From positions 40,285,257 through 40,349,256 of the forward strand of contig NC_083607.1 of the NCBI RefSeq assembly GCF_029168945.1: a stretch of DNA of 64,000 nt, given 5' to 3'. The notes below the pieces were generated by a model. That model had not been told where the DNA came from and searched no databases. It worked only from the letters and a program-made list of their open reading frames with translations. Made by a program: the position numbers and the translations under genes. This document shows positions 23,260-34,788 of the stretch, in pieces. The stretch's first letter is position 1. Each line of letters starts with the position of its first letter. This DNA comes from Cannabis sativa (lineage: Eukaryota > Streptophyta > Magnoliopsida > Rosales > Cannabaceae).

Positions 23260-23928
23260 TGTTAGTTTCTATATCACTCATAAAATATGCAACAATAAAA
23301 TTCAATTCTATAGATAAACATATTACATATAATTATAAGTGTATAACTATAGATCTAAAGAATACCTTTGTTGATTCAAAGAGAAAGAAAAAAATTTGAT
23401 AATTAATAATGAGATAATGGATGAATCATCGATTAACATTGAATCGACGAATTGGACAACCTTTTCATTGAAAAAAAAAAAATACAAGATCTAACTAATA
23501 AAACAAATACAATCATAAATCAAATACAAAAAATTCCAAAAGACAACAAAAGGGGATTTATAAACCCACAAAAAACTTGTAGAGATAATCTTTGTGGTGA
23601 TTTTGGGTAATGATCTTCCAAGAAAACAAGACTTAGGTTTTCTAATTTTCTCTCTTGATGGGGGAAGATGAGAATAGAAATTTTCTCTTGTTTCTTGGGG
23701 ACCACTACCAATTTATAACCTCATAGCTAGGTTATTAATTTTAAGTATTTCTAATTTAGCCCCTCAATAAATTAGAAATATCGCTTAGGGTATCTACACA
23801 TTTAGCCCATGACACTTTAATACCCAATGACCCACAATTACTAAAATGATCACTTTATTTTGGGCCAAGCTTCAAATAGCAATACACTAATATACATATG
23901 AGCCCATATTGAGGATTTTAATCCAACA
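23260..23928 (-). repeat. 3' LTR of E (left), with a replaced middle
   Basis: Its first roughly 130 bp and last roughly 355 bp match the right LTR almost exactly. The middle (about 23388-23577) is about 190 bp of unrelated AT-rich sequence, where the right LTR has only about 60 bp (28994-29053). Total length is 669 bp against 535 bp. Confidence 0.88.
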
Positions 23929-23944
23929 ATCTCCCACTTGGGCT
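23929..23944 (-). other. Polypurine tract of E
   Basis: The plus strand atctcccacttgggct directly follows the LTR; on the minus strand it is the purine-rich agcccaagtgggagat. It fixes the orientation of E. Confidence 0.7.
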
Positions 23945-26900
23945 ACATATGTTTTCTGATAGTGTGTAACCTTATAAGCGCTTAACTTTTGCTATCATAA
24001 TTATAGGTATTTCAAAACAATCTCGTCCATTAATTATACTAACATAGGATCAAAGCGGCCTTCGCAACATTTATCGTAGCTAAATCCATCAATGGTCACG
24101 TATATCAATATAACCAAATGACATAGATCAATCATGGATGCGTAGCATGAAAATTACATGCAAATGTGATCTTAGCATGTCTATTTCCAACTGGTCCTCC
24201 TTAATTGAGATCAATTCTTTATTAATTCTTTCTAACCTTATACTTAAATCTCAATAGAAAGAATACATTCAGAGTACTCAAAACTTAAATCCATACTTTA
24301 TCTGCAGAATCAAACCATAAATATGTATCAGCTTGATAGAACATCTCAAATACAAACTCCCACTAAACCAGCACAATCTTAAATAATACTATATCCATAT
24401 ATGAGCAATAAGCTCCTGAAAAGCCTTAAGTGGTATATTCTTAATGATCCAGATCACACAAAATATGGTGTTTGTCCTTATTATGTTCTATAGACACCTT
24501 ATTACTCTGAACTTTATTTTAATAACAATTAGCTCAAAGTCAATGTGCCTTTGACCTTATAGAGTTCATGTTGTTACTAAAATGCAACCTGATTGATTTA
24601 TTGTCACAAAATATATCTTTAATAGCTTTCAATACCATTCTTAATTTTGCAGCCATATGTGACAAAAAATCTCACAACTAAAAGCTTTATAAGATCAGAA
24701 TCAGAAATCTTAATGATCTCCAAACATTTTCTGTTTTCTGATTTCCGATAAGTGAACATATAGTATTTTGTTCTCCTTAAATTCCTTATAGCTTATTTGG
24801 CTGCATACCGAAAGTTCCTTATATGGTTACTTAAATATCTATCCAACATTCTTAATATGTATAAGTACAAATACATACATGCTTGAGCATATATTAGATT
24901 CCAATGTAAATTAAAAATCTTCTATATTTCTTGAATTCTAAGGTTGCTTTTAGGGCAATAATTTAGACACCTTATTTTCTTTAGCTACAAGCTTATCACC
25001 TGGTATAGTATCTTTCATGCCAAAAATTTTGAATACTTTATTGATATATCTCTTTTGTTATAATTCAAGAATATTTCAAGAACATTCTCAACATATATTG
25101 AATTCCTAATACAAAATGAGTATATCATTAATGGCAAGCAATTGTTCACCAATATAATACCAGGATCATATTCTTACTCCCACTGAACCTGTGATATATA
25201 CACAATCATCAAAAGCTTTTATCTCAAAAAACCAAATGAGAATACTTAATGAAAATTGTGTAATTATTCACGAGAAGCTTACTTGAGTATACACATGGAT
25301 TTTCCTAATTTGCAAACCATATTCTTTGGATCTTTGGACACAAAGTTTTCTCGTTGCACACATAACTTTTGTCATCAATATCATTATTGATAAATGACAC
25401 ATTAGTAATCCATTTGATATAACTCAAGACCATAATGAGCAGTCAGTGTCATGCTTGTCTTGAAATAGTCTTTCAATTAAACCAAAGAAAGTCTATTCAA
25501 AATAATAAATATATGCTTTATAAGTAATTCCTTACATGCAAGACATAATGTGCATCTCTCCACATTGCAATTTGCATCCCTCTTGATTATAAATATTTAT
25601 TTATAACCAATTAGTTTTACACCTTATAGCAATAGGAAAAATACCAAAACTTTATTGTCTCACATCAATTTGTACTCTTTATTTATGATATCAGTCCAGT
25701 TTCGAGAGTTGGAACCTTCATGGCATGATAAAAGTTGATTGGATCATCGTCTATCATTCCATTATTTCCTTATGTCCTTTCTCTCATGGATTTCTTTAAT
25801 GACACTGACCTTTGAGGTTGTTGAGTTTGATTATCTGAAACATTTACCATATCTTGATTGAGAAGTTGTTTGATATTGTCTTATCAAGGTTCTGGATTCA
25901 CTTATTGATCAATGAAAGTCATGAAAAACTAAACATTGTCAAAAGTGATAGTTGGAATTGAGTTTAACGTCAATTCCTTCTCAAGAACAATATCTATAAT
26001 AATCTTATTTCTCTCCCAAACTCAACATCCTCAAAATTATTAAAGTTTCTCGTCTCAAAATTGAACCATAATGTGGGATCACAAAAATTGTAGCTTTTTT
26101 AATTACTAGAGTATACAGTAAAGTATAGTTCCTTACTATTTTGGAGTTCGTATTCCTTTTATGAGGCTTATAAGACCTCATCTTAATTGAACATCCACAA
26201 ATAGAATATATCTATATGTTAGACTATGAGTCTAACCACAACCTTAGTTTATAAATAGTTTTAACTTATACTTTACTTGATACACAGTTCAGAATTTATG
26301 TTGCATTCTTAAGTGTTTCTCCCCAAAAAACGAGTTTCATGACGAAGAATGAATTATCACACTTCTAGTCATGTCCTTAGATAAATGTTAATTACATCTC
26401 TCAAATACCCTTCATGTTAGATTTGCCTAACATTTTGTATTGGAAGATGAAATTACATTTCTTTAGTATTTGTGCAAAATAATCTTAGACGTTATTCACT
26501 TGATTCGTCATACCTCCCATGGTAGTGTTAACCATCATAGTTAGTTTCAACGATTTTAATTTTCTTACCTAGTTGATTTGTCAACTATGGTTTAAAAAAT
26601 TTAAAAGAAACGTCTAAAGATTAATGCCTTATGAACAAGACAAGTTTCATTAGTCTGAAGACAAGATACTATTATTGATCATTCCATGAAACCATGAGGA
26701 AAGATCTACCAAAATATAGCGTAAATTCTTAGATAATGAAACTTTTATTTTGTCGCTTGATTTCTTTATGTTTGTTTGTTACCCCTTTATAAAATCTAAA
26801 ATTTATTAAATCAAGGGATCAAGAATTCTATTAAAAATAAGTCCTTCTATTCTCCTTTTGGGAGATATAATCTTAATACTTATACCAAAGTATAATAGAA

Positions 26901-28850
26901 TTCTCATGATTCAATTTATATTTTGTACCATAAGAGAAATTATAAGGTTTCTTTATATGAGGCAAATTTCAATAAATACATAAATTAAAGAGCTAGTAGA
27001 ACCAATATTGGAAAAGACTTTTAAATTCTAAATGAACAAGAATGTCCTAACTTATTCAAAATAGAATTCAAAACCAAAACTCATCTAGGTGATGATACTG
27101 TATAAGTCTTTTCCAAATCCAAAAAATAACTAGTCTTTAACCATAGTTTGAATATCCTTATAGCCTCATATGTAGATGTTTCACTTTTGCCCCTAAAGAT
27201 GAATCTTTCATCATCACTTGGCTTTTAGTTTCATAGATAACCTTCCATAGTATACTTACATAAGAAATTTCATAAAAAATTACTTATTAAGTATAGTTAG
27301 GTACAATAAATTAAATCATTTACAAAACAAACCATAGTGAGAAACTTATTTTCATTAGATATGTCTAATGACATACTTGGAACACTTTAACCTTATTTTA
27401 ATTCCTTTTGTAAAAGTCATAGATAATTCCATATCTAAAATCTTTTGCACTTTCTTTAACAGTGTTCCATATGCAACATACTGAATTTAATCTTTGTCCT
27501 TATCCTTTCTTTAAACAAGGTAGCTAAAGAAGCATATTTGCATCTTTCCTTTACTTAAAAATTTATCTCATTGGCATGAGAATTAACTTTATGTTGGTAG
27601 ATATAACTAAAACATGAGCAAAAAAATAGAACAAAATAACCAAGGGTTCACAAAAGAATCAACATAACAAAATAAGTTCAAATAATGGCAAATCCCATCT
27701 CAAGATACCAAACACACCATTAATATCATGTCTTTGGACAGTAATATTAACTGTAAGCGGTACTCTTGTTGTAGCAATCAAATATTGACAATAAATCCTG
27801 TCAAACAATTTGTCAATCTTTGGACTGTACATATTGTTCACATGGAAACCTTATAATTGTCACATATTTATCACCACAAGTATGTGTGCCCTCAAAATAA
27901 GTATAACCTTCCTTTGGGCCGATCAATACTTACATGAGAAACACACACACAAACATCTAACATTCCTCATGAGCAATCTACACAAGAGAGGTTGCTTTGG
28001 CGACATCATGTTTCAATCAACTCATTTAGAATGAGAGACAAACTTTAAAATTTTAGTATGCCAAATTTGAACAAAATTGATTCAAATGAGTTTTGACTTT
28101 ATCTCAATATATAATAACACATCAATCCCAAATAAAAAATAATAAATACAATAAATATATACTAAATAACATTTTACCAAATCCTTAATTTCCATATATA
28201 TATATTTAAATAATGAATACAATAAATACATACCAAATAATATCTTACCAAATCCTTAATTCCCATTATATATATATATATTTACATAATGAATACAATA
28301 AATATATACCACATAATATCTTACCAAATCCTTAATTCCCATATATATATTTACATAATGAATACAATAAATATATACCAAATAATATCTTACCAAATCC
28401 TTAATTCCCATATATGTATATCCAAAAGCTTAATCCCCTTAATGAAAAAAAAAATACTACGAAATTGATATTAGGATAAAAGATATAACATGTATTTTGA
28501 ATTTATTGGTAACTGTAGTAATAATTTGGAATGAGTATTGTTGCAATCTCGAGGGTGTGCTACTGTAATTCATAACTTATCTTAAACCATTGATTCAATG
28601 GCAATCAAACATCAAGTTATATTTATACGGTAGTCATAAAAAATCAATACATCAGAGGAGAACGATATATTATGAAACCAAAACAAATAAATAAAATTTA
28701 AACCCAAAAAATAGCATTACTTAATCATCATGATATAAACATATATAAATTTATATCTCAAGCCAAAAAGTGGAAAGACCATAACCCTAATTTTTAAATT
28801 TCCCAAATTTCTTTAACATAAACCTTAAATTCTCAAAGAATCAATCAAAA
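23945..28850 (-). pseudogene. Decayed copia polyprotein and leader of E
   Basis: No long frame survives. On the minus strand, the stretch around 25120-25210 has the layout of the copia RT region that surrounds YVDD, now mutated. Elsewhere stops and indels prevent domain calls. The part nearest the PBS (28081-28850) is AT-rich leader with the tandem array. Order and orientation agree with PPT on the left and PBS on the right. The short ORFs here (27659-27841, 27810-28034) show no family resemblance. Confidence 0.55.
28141..28420 (-). repeat. Tandem repeat array in E leader
   Basis: Four units of about 69-76 bp contain 'gaatacaataaata', 'ttaccaaatccttaatt(t/c)cc' and a variable TA run. Successive 'aatacaataaata' landmarks lie near 28144, 28215, 28291 and 28360. 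Confidence 0.8.
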
Positions 28851-28866
28851 GTGGCTCTTGATACCA
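28851..28866 (-). other. Primer binding site of E
   Basis: On the minus strand it reads tggtatcaagagccac, the common copia PBS for initiator tRNA-Met, two bases from the LTR. Confidence 0.88.
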
Positions 28867-28868
28867 CT

Positions 28869-29403
28869 TGTTAGTTTCTATATCACTCATAAAATATGCA
28901 ACAATAAAATTCAATTCTATAGATAAACATATTACATATAATTATAAGTGTATAACTATAGATCTAAAGAATACCTTTGTTGATTCAAAGAGAAGAATTC
29001 AAATGGCGGAAGCGTACCTTAATTCATAGATAGTGATGATCTTAATCCATCTTGTAGAGATAATCTTTGTGGTGATTTTGGGTAATGATCTTCCAAGAAA
29101 ACAAGACTTAGGTTTTCTAATTTTCTCTCTTGATGGGGGAAGATGAGAATAGAAATTTGCTCTTGTTTCTTGGGGACCACTACCAATTTATAACCTCATA
29201 GCTAGGTTATTAATTTTAAGTATTTCTAATTTAGCCCCTCAATAAATTAGAAATATCGCTTAGGGTATCTACACATTTAGCCCATGACACTTTAATACCC
29301 AATGACCCACAATTACTAAAATGATCACTTTATTTTGGGCCAAGCTTCAAATAGCAATACACTAATATACATATGAGCCCATATTGAGGATTTTAATCCA
29401 ACA
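28869..29403 (-). repeat. 5' LTR of E (right)
   Basis: The 535-bp LTR runs from TGTTAG to CCAACA and is followed by CGTAC at 29404-29408. Confidence 0.9.
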
Positions 29404-29408
29404 CGTAC
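29404..29408 (+). repeat. Target site duplication of element E, right (CGTAC)
   Basis: It matches 23255-23259. Confidence 0.9.
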
Positions 29409-29498
29409 ATATGTAAGAATTAATAATTAAATAAGCTTACATATGCAACATGCTCTTCTTTATAAACTCAATATTCCATTATAGATATATATATTTAC

Positions 29499-29621
29499 CT
29501 TTCCAAGAGAATGAATTGCATGTTCTATAAGAACAGAAATGATAACAAAAATAGAATAATCAAGAGCCATAGCCCATAGTTGTCTCTTGAAGTACCCTTT
29601 CTCTAGAGCACTTGCAGCCAT
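29499..29621 (-). pseudogene. MLO-like exon 1 fragment
   Basis: From the ATG at 29621 the minus strand reads 41 codons, starting MAASALEKGYFKRQLW and ending ISVLIEHAIHSLGK, then a GT donor (gtaaat) at phase 0. MLO proteins are seven-helix plasma-membrane proteins of plants, some of them powdery-mildew susceptibility factors. Their N-terminus is L-E-x...-W-A-x-A, a first helix ending IS-x-x-x-E-x-x-I-H-x-x-G-K, and then a basic loop. Here the usual TPT before WA is replaced by FKRQL. The basic loop appears at 23195-23245; without element E and one duplication the intron would be about 104 bp. No later exon is seen, so this is a gene fragment. Confidence 0.6.
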
Positions 29622-29698
29622 GTCTATTCTACCCACCTCTACTCTGTCTAGCTCTTGTATATATTAATTAACTTGTTCTATTTGTCATTCATGACCTT

Positions 29699-30044
29699 TC
29701 AATTGGAACCAAACCTCCCTTTGAATCCCTTATTTATAATTCTCAACTCAACCACCTCCAATCTTCTCTCTATATTCAACCTGAAGAAATCAACGTCGTC
29801 TGCTCCTTTTAGGCTCTGCATTCCTATTCTTATCCTTGACACGCCCAAGCTACTCGCCTTCAAATCATCTCTGCTCGACTCGACACCACCCGCCAAATCT
29901 ACTGTCAACGGTGTTTCATTGGCGCCGGAGTACACTTCAGTGTTCCCTTCCTCGGTTAGGATTTATGGCTCAAGTCTAAATCCAAAGGTGGAGGACCTGC
30001 CTTTATGGGTCTGGTCTTCAGCTTTATGTGTGACCTTTATCTGA
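29699..30044. other. Unassigned open region, both strands
   Basis: The plus strand has a 129-codon ORF from 29655 to 30044. The minus strand has a 78-codon frame (29935 to 29699) with less biased composition (GGVESSRDDLKASSLG, FFRLNIERRLEVVELRIINK), which continues upstream past a single stop at 29963-29965 to about 30040. The minus frame looks more protein-like and runs the same way as the MLO-like exon, 78 bp ahead of it. I recognise no family on either strand. It may be a remnant of a host or repeat-borne gene. Confidence 0.3.
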
Positions 30045-30638
30045 AACTAATCTCTTGACCCACTTCGACATACCCTTTACATCAGAAAGGTTCATTATCC
30101 TAATCTTCTTCTTCCTCTTGCTTATTTTTTTTCTTTTAAATTATAATTGGAAAAAAAAAACCAAAAACAATTTTGCCTTAAAGTTTGAACTTTGTATATG
30201 GTAGAATAATAGGCAAATTATACTTTTTGTTTTCTTAATGCTACTATGTGTTTTATTGTATAACATTATCTTTGCTTTTGAAAATATTCATATTTTGTTT
30301 CGACTTAATATCTAGACTAGATAATAATTTTCTGTTATGAATTTGTAATATTTAATATTGAAACTATGTAGCATGAATGTGAATTTGAGGTAATAGCTGA
30401 ATTGTTCTCAATTAGACCGCCAGAGATAACTAATTAAAAAATCTTGCCAAATTTTAAGTGAATGTAATAAACTGTCGTGGATGCTTCATGACTATTTAAA
30501 ATTGTTGGGGATATCTAATTCTTTTTACAATTTTAAATAGTCACCTAAACATTATTTGTAGGGATGTACACAGGGCAGGAAACTCCTCGTTCCCATCCCC
30601 GTTAAAAATTTTAATCACCATTCTGGCTTATTTTCCAT
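30045..30638. other. Intergenic, no gene seen
   Basis: AT-rich with homopolymer runs. The last 80 bp lead into the GC-richer repeat that follows. Confidence 0.5.
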
Positions 30639-30765
30639 CGGCCATGGAAAATTCTCTAATAAGGATTGGGACAAAGCAAAAAATCTCCTAATAAGGATGG
30701 GGATGGAGCGAAAAATCCCCTAATAAGAATAGGAACGGAGCGGAGAATCTCCTCATAAAAAAATT
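30639..30765. repeat. Short tandem array, about 32-bp unit
   Basis: Three to four imperfect units share the pattern aa(a)atc(t/c)cctaataagga..ggga..gagc. Part units lie before and after. The right end of the window (63811-64000) has a loosely similar G/C-run text. Confidence 0.65.
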
Positions 30766-32294
30766 AAGGTATTAATAAAAATTTATGTATATTAAAATAT
30801 TAAATTACATAAAAACTAATATATTACACATTAATTATTATTCAGTAAACTAATTATTATCCAAAACACAACTTAAAAGTAATTAAATAAAAAATACTAA
30901 TATATTAAAAAATGCAAACATAAATTACAAATTATGAAATATTATTTAGAAATATAAAATAAAACACTAAACGGATTCCCATCGGGGTGATGAGTGTGAT
31001 GTTGGGGATGAACAACTCTAAGAACACAAACAACATTTGTTATTCATAAATAAGATATAGTCTAATTAGACTATGTGTACATATATTAAATTTGGCACTT
31101 GCTCGACTATGTGTACATATATTAATCTGAAACAAAAGATAATAGGATATATTTACCTCTTGTGAATTGGGGTATCCTTGAATTGTTTTATAAGTTTTAT
31201 CTTTAAGATGGTGATGATAAACTCACCCCGCAATCTTCTAGATCTACAACCACACATAAGGATTAGTGTGGGCTAATTAAAATCTATATATGTGTTTGGA
31301 TTTTCCTCAACACATGGGCAAGAACTTTTCTTTTCTATTTGAGTGAATAATAATAAAAAGCTTAATCTTTTTAAGTTTTCTCAATTATACATATATATAG
31401 ATAGATCTACGATATATCTGAATAATGATAAATGTTTCAAATATTAAAATGTTTGAATAAATATCTCCAACTGATTCTGTTATACATATTTATTTTAAAT
31501 TAAAATATTTAGTTTAAACTAAATACTAATAAGATATTGAAGGAATCTTTCAACCACTTGAGAGAATATCTCAACCATCTGGAGAGAGTTTTTCAACCAT
31601 TTTGAGGGAAAATCTCAACCACCGTAAATATCTGTAACTAAATTTTAAATTCAAATTCAAATAAGTATTTATCATTTGAATTAATTAATTAATACAACAA
31701 GAAATCTCGTGAGCTCCATCTTATCGAATAGGCGGCTATAATTGTGTCCTTACACTGTGACGAGTGCTAACATTATCTTAACAAGATAAGGGTGATGTCT
31801 TTGTCCTGCCAACACTTTGTCTTCTTCCTAAATTGTTTAAATAATAAATTTAAAATAAATTATTTATTACAAAATAAATAATTACTATTTTACCAATTCA
31901 AAATAGATTTTTCTAAAAATCATTATATAGCTTTATTCCTACCCTTGACAGTATTGCAAGGTGGCGATCCGAAAACCATGGACCTATAATACTAAGCTCC
32001 AATAAATTAGATTAATTATTAAATCTCATCAACCGAATAATCTTAGTTATTAATTCTATGATTACTCCACTATAAATATGGAATTGAACTCTTAGTAATT
32101 ATATAATTACATTTACTGAGTTTAATACAGTGTCCATTGATATAATCAATTTCAGTGATTAGTGATCCTTGTGTTGGTTCGTAATTATTTTTTGGTCAAA
32201 TTTTTACCCTTCTAATTACTTATTTGTTCTTTAGTACCATTAATTCCCTAGTGAAAGTATATTTAGATAGACTATAAATTTGTACACAATTTTT
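30766..32294. other. Intergenic, AT-rich
   Basis: No gene is seen. The stretch 32040-32290 has weak resemblance to reversed copia LTR text, too diverged to call. Confidence 0.35.
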
Positions 32295-32950
32295 TGTTGG
32301 GGATTATTTTACCAGGATCTAGATTTACCACCATGTATGTTGTTTAACATCCTAAATATGAATTTCTTAAACAATAGAATTTAAACACATATAAAGTTCA
32401 AGAAACCTTACATTAACTGCAGCGGATTCAAATGACTCCTTCAACTCAGATTTCTAACCCTTGTCCCAATCTGTCGCAGAGTATTATCAAGATCTGAGCC
32501 CGATTGTCCTTTAGTTGTTGGATTCTTCACAGTCTTACACACAATGATTGAGTACTAGACTTGTCATGTGTGGGCATGTAATCTGTCACTATGAGGCTCA
32601 AAAATTTGTGAAGAACACTATGAGATTTCAAAAATAGAAGAAGAAGAAGAAGAAGAAGAAGGATGTCTCAAAACAATCTCTAGTTGTGTGACAAGTTGTT
32701 AACTAGGTTATGAACAAAGTTTTATAAGGAGACCATCCTATTCTTTTTATACTAATTCACTTAGGGTTAGGATTGAATTATATAGAATAAAAAATGATAA
32801 AAGTAGCAAAAAAATAAGACTTAGTGGCCAGCCATGAAAGTGGGACCCACTTATTATATTTTTGCCATTTTTTAACCATTTTTATCTATTATTTTACAAT
32901 TACCATACTTTCCAATTTTAATCCTATTAACGCAAATTTTAGTTAACCAA
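32295..32950 (-). repeat. Copia LTR fragment, same family as A-F
   Basis: It starts tgttggggattattttaccagg, the reversed LTR end seen at 39748 and 61748, and continues collinearly ('cgcagagtattatcaagatctgag') for about 650 bp. It has no PBS on its left. A (GAA)n run lies at 32635-32661. The distal two-thirds of the LTR is missing. Confidence 0.75.
32635..32661 (+). repeat. (AAG)n microsatellite
   Basis: Nine AAG triplets lie inside the LTR fragment, at the place where other LTRs have CT-rich leader (complement). Confidence 0.85.
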
Positions 32951-33039
32951 TAATAAGCCTTTCGTAGTAAATTTAACACAGAAATGAATAAGAAATAAAT
33001 AAAATATATTTAGTATAATAAGAACACTATATATTTTTA

Positions 33040-33310
33040 CGTAGTTTTGAAGTTAAATTTGCATACTCCACGACTCTATCTTATTCCAAATATTTTTAGA
33101 GTATCCAAGACAATATACATTTAATTGTATTTCTATTGTTCTCTTAAAAGTTTTTTCCATCCCTTTTTCTGTGGGATCTTCACCTATATATAAAAATATA
33201 GGTTGGCAGTTATTCTAAATTTAAATTTAAATTATAACTGTATAATGAAACGTGAAAATTGATCATGTCTCATTTAAATTGTATGCTAGAAAATACTAGA
33301 TAACTGCTTA
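33040..33310. repeat. Dispersed repeat, copy 2 of 2 in window
   Basis: Diverged but collinear with 5476-5740 ('ctatatataaaaatataggttggcag', 'taatgaaacgtg'). Confidence 0.45.
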
Positions 33311-33394
33311 AATGCATGTTTTTTTTCCTTAAAGATGGGCAATGCTAATTTTGAAAATAACATCTCGCTTGACTTGTCTATGGTTATTGCTGAT

Positions 33395-34769
33395 TTTGAC
33401 AAAATTTTCACAAAATTTCACAAACATCAATCAATCATCAATATAACACACAAAACAACATGAAAGAAGAATGTAAAATTTAGCTGGTACAAATTATTTA
33501 CTTGACCTATTGACAATTGAACCATGGGTTAAAATCAGATCATTGGATCTGTCAACAAGTTAACCATGGCAATTTAGATCAAGCAATAATAGGTTTTTAT
33601 AAAACTTACACACAAGCTAAAAATACATACTCCTACAACAAGTAGAATTGGATAGTTGGATGTAGGATTTATTTAATTTAAAATAATTAATTTCTAAAAT
33701 AAAAAATAAATAAAATAAAATATTTTCGGTTTTAAATAAAATAATATTTAAAATTAAACCTACAATTTTGAAAAATTAGGTTTCAACTAACCTAAATATC
33801 ATTTCAAAAAAAAAATGCTAACTATCTTTTAAATTTCATGTTATTTTATAAATTAAATATTCAATAAAAAATGATAATAAATATGGTTTTCTAATTTTAT
33901 AATTTAATTTAAATAAAAAATAACAAAATTTAAAAGTTAGCAAAATATCTTATATCTATTCAAAATATCATGATTATAGTAATCTTATTTTAAATTTAAA
34001 TTAGGTCAAATAATTTTAAAAATAGAATAATTTAAAAAAATAATAACTGACCTTCAATTTAAAAATAAGATAAAATAATCAAATTTAAAAATAAGATATA
34101 AAATTAAGCAAAAAAGCTAGATATTTACTTATTCTCAAGATCAAATTATACTAATATCAAAAATTAATTTTAAAAAAAATTCAATTAATTTAATTCTGGT
34201 AATTAGAATTGAAATAGGAATAGTAAATATCTGAATACAAAACTACACAAAAAATCGGAAGCTAATTTCATGAAATAGCATGAAAAAACGAAAAAAAACG
34301 AAAAAATTTGTGAGCTGTAAAGCATACCATCCGCGCGCGCACAAGGAGGATGCTGGCCGAGGTTCCTCGGTGCTGGAGGCTGCAAGCAGCCATTCCGCAC
34401 GTGGATGAGGGGCATTAGGACAGCCCGTGCGTGTTTCCTCGGACAAATGATGTCCGAACACACGTCTGACCGAGTGAAACTCGGTGTCCGCGCGCGTGAG
34501 TGTGAGTCATCACCCCTATCTTTTTTTGAAATCTTCAAAAAATCATAACTAATTCAAATAAAATCGAAATTGAGCTCTGTAAAAAAGTAAATTGCTTAAT
34601 TTTTTTCAACCTATCTAATAAAAATAATTCCAAAAACGAAAATTCAATTATTTTCACAAAATTTCACAAACATCAATCAATCATCAATATAACACACAAA
34701 ACAACATGAAACCATCCAAATCACACACAAATCGTTTTAAGTTCAAATTTCTTGCAAGCAAATCAATTA
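33395..34769 (-). other. Leader of unit D
   Basis: No gene. From 33464 it matches the leader of C (60421-61728) closely. The first roughly 70 bp (33395-33463) instead copy the PBS-proximal part of the same leader (34640-34712) and join at a shared ATGAAA. The GC block lies at 34318-34513; the minus-strand ORFs across it (34203-34538) are fortuitous. Confidence 0.75.
34318..34513 (-). other. GC-rich hairpin block in leader D
   Basis: In a very AT-rich leader this block is GC-rich and full of short perfect hairpins: CCGAGG/CCTCGG at 34357-34370, GGCTGC/GCAGCC at 34378-34391, TCGGAC/GTCCGA at 34439-34457 and ACCGAG/CTCGGT at 34469-34485. The copy in C (61279-61475) is nearly identical; those in A, B and F are not. 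Confidence 0.7.
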
Positions 34770-34788
34770 CCATGGCTCTGAGGCCAGT
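34770..34788 (-). other. Primer binding site of D
   Basis: The minus strand reads actggcctcagagccatgg, directly inside the shared LTR. Confidence 0.75.

Larger units (their letters stand above)
23260..29403 (-). mobile_element. Copia-type element E, decayed
   Basis: Direct LTRs TGTTAG...CCAACA lie at 23260-23928 and 28869-29403, bounded by CGTAC. A PBS inside the right LTR and a purine tract inside the left LTR show minus orientation. The internal 4.9 kb is AT-rich and heavily mutated. The element sits in a roughly 100-bp intron of the MLO-like fragment. Confidence 0.9.

Noticed and set aside
28141..28420. CRISPR-like array
   Set aside because: The repeats are contiguous tandem units with TA-run variation, without unique spacers, in plant nuclear DNA.
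29655..30044. 129-codon plus-strand ORF as a gene
   Set aside because: Composition is hydrophobic and Ser/Leu/Pro-rich like an antisense shadow; the minus strand looks at least as coding-like, and no family was recognised.
34203..34538. Cys/His-containing ORF across the GC block (also 61163-61432, 48171-48438)
   Set aside because: The ORFs cover a non-coding leader block whose sequence and frame are not kept between copies; openness comes from GC content.
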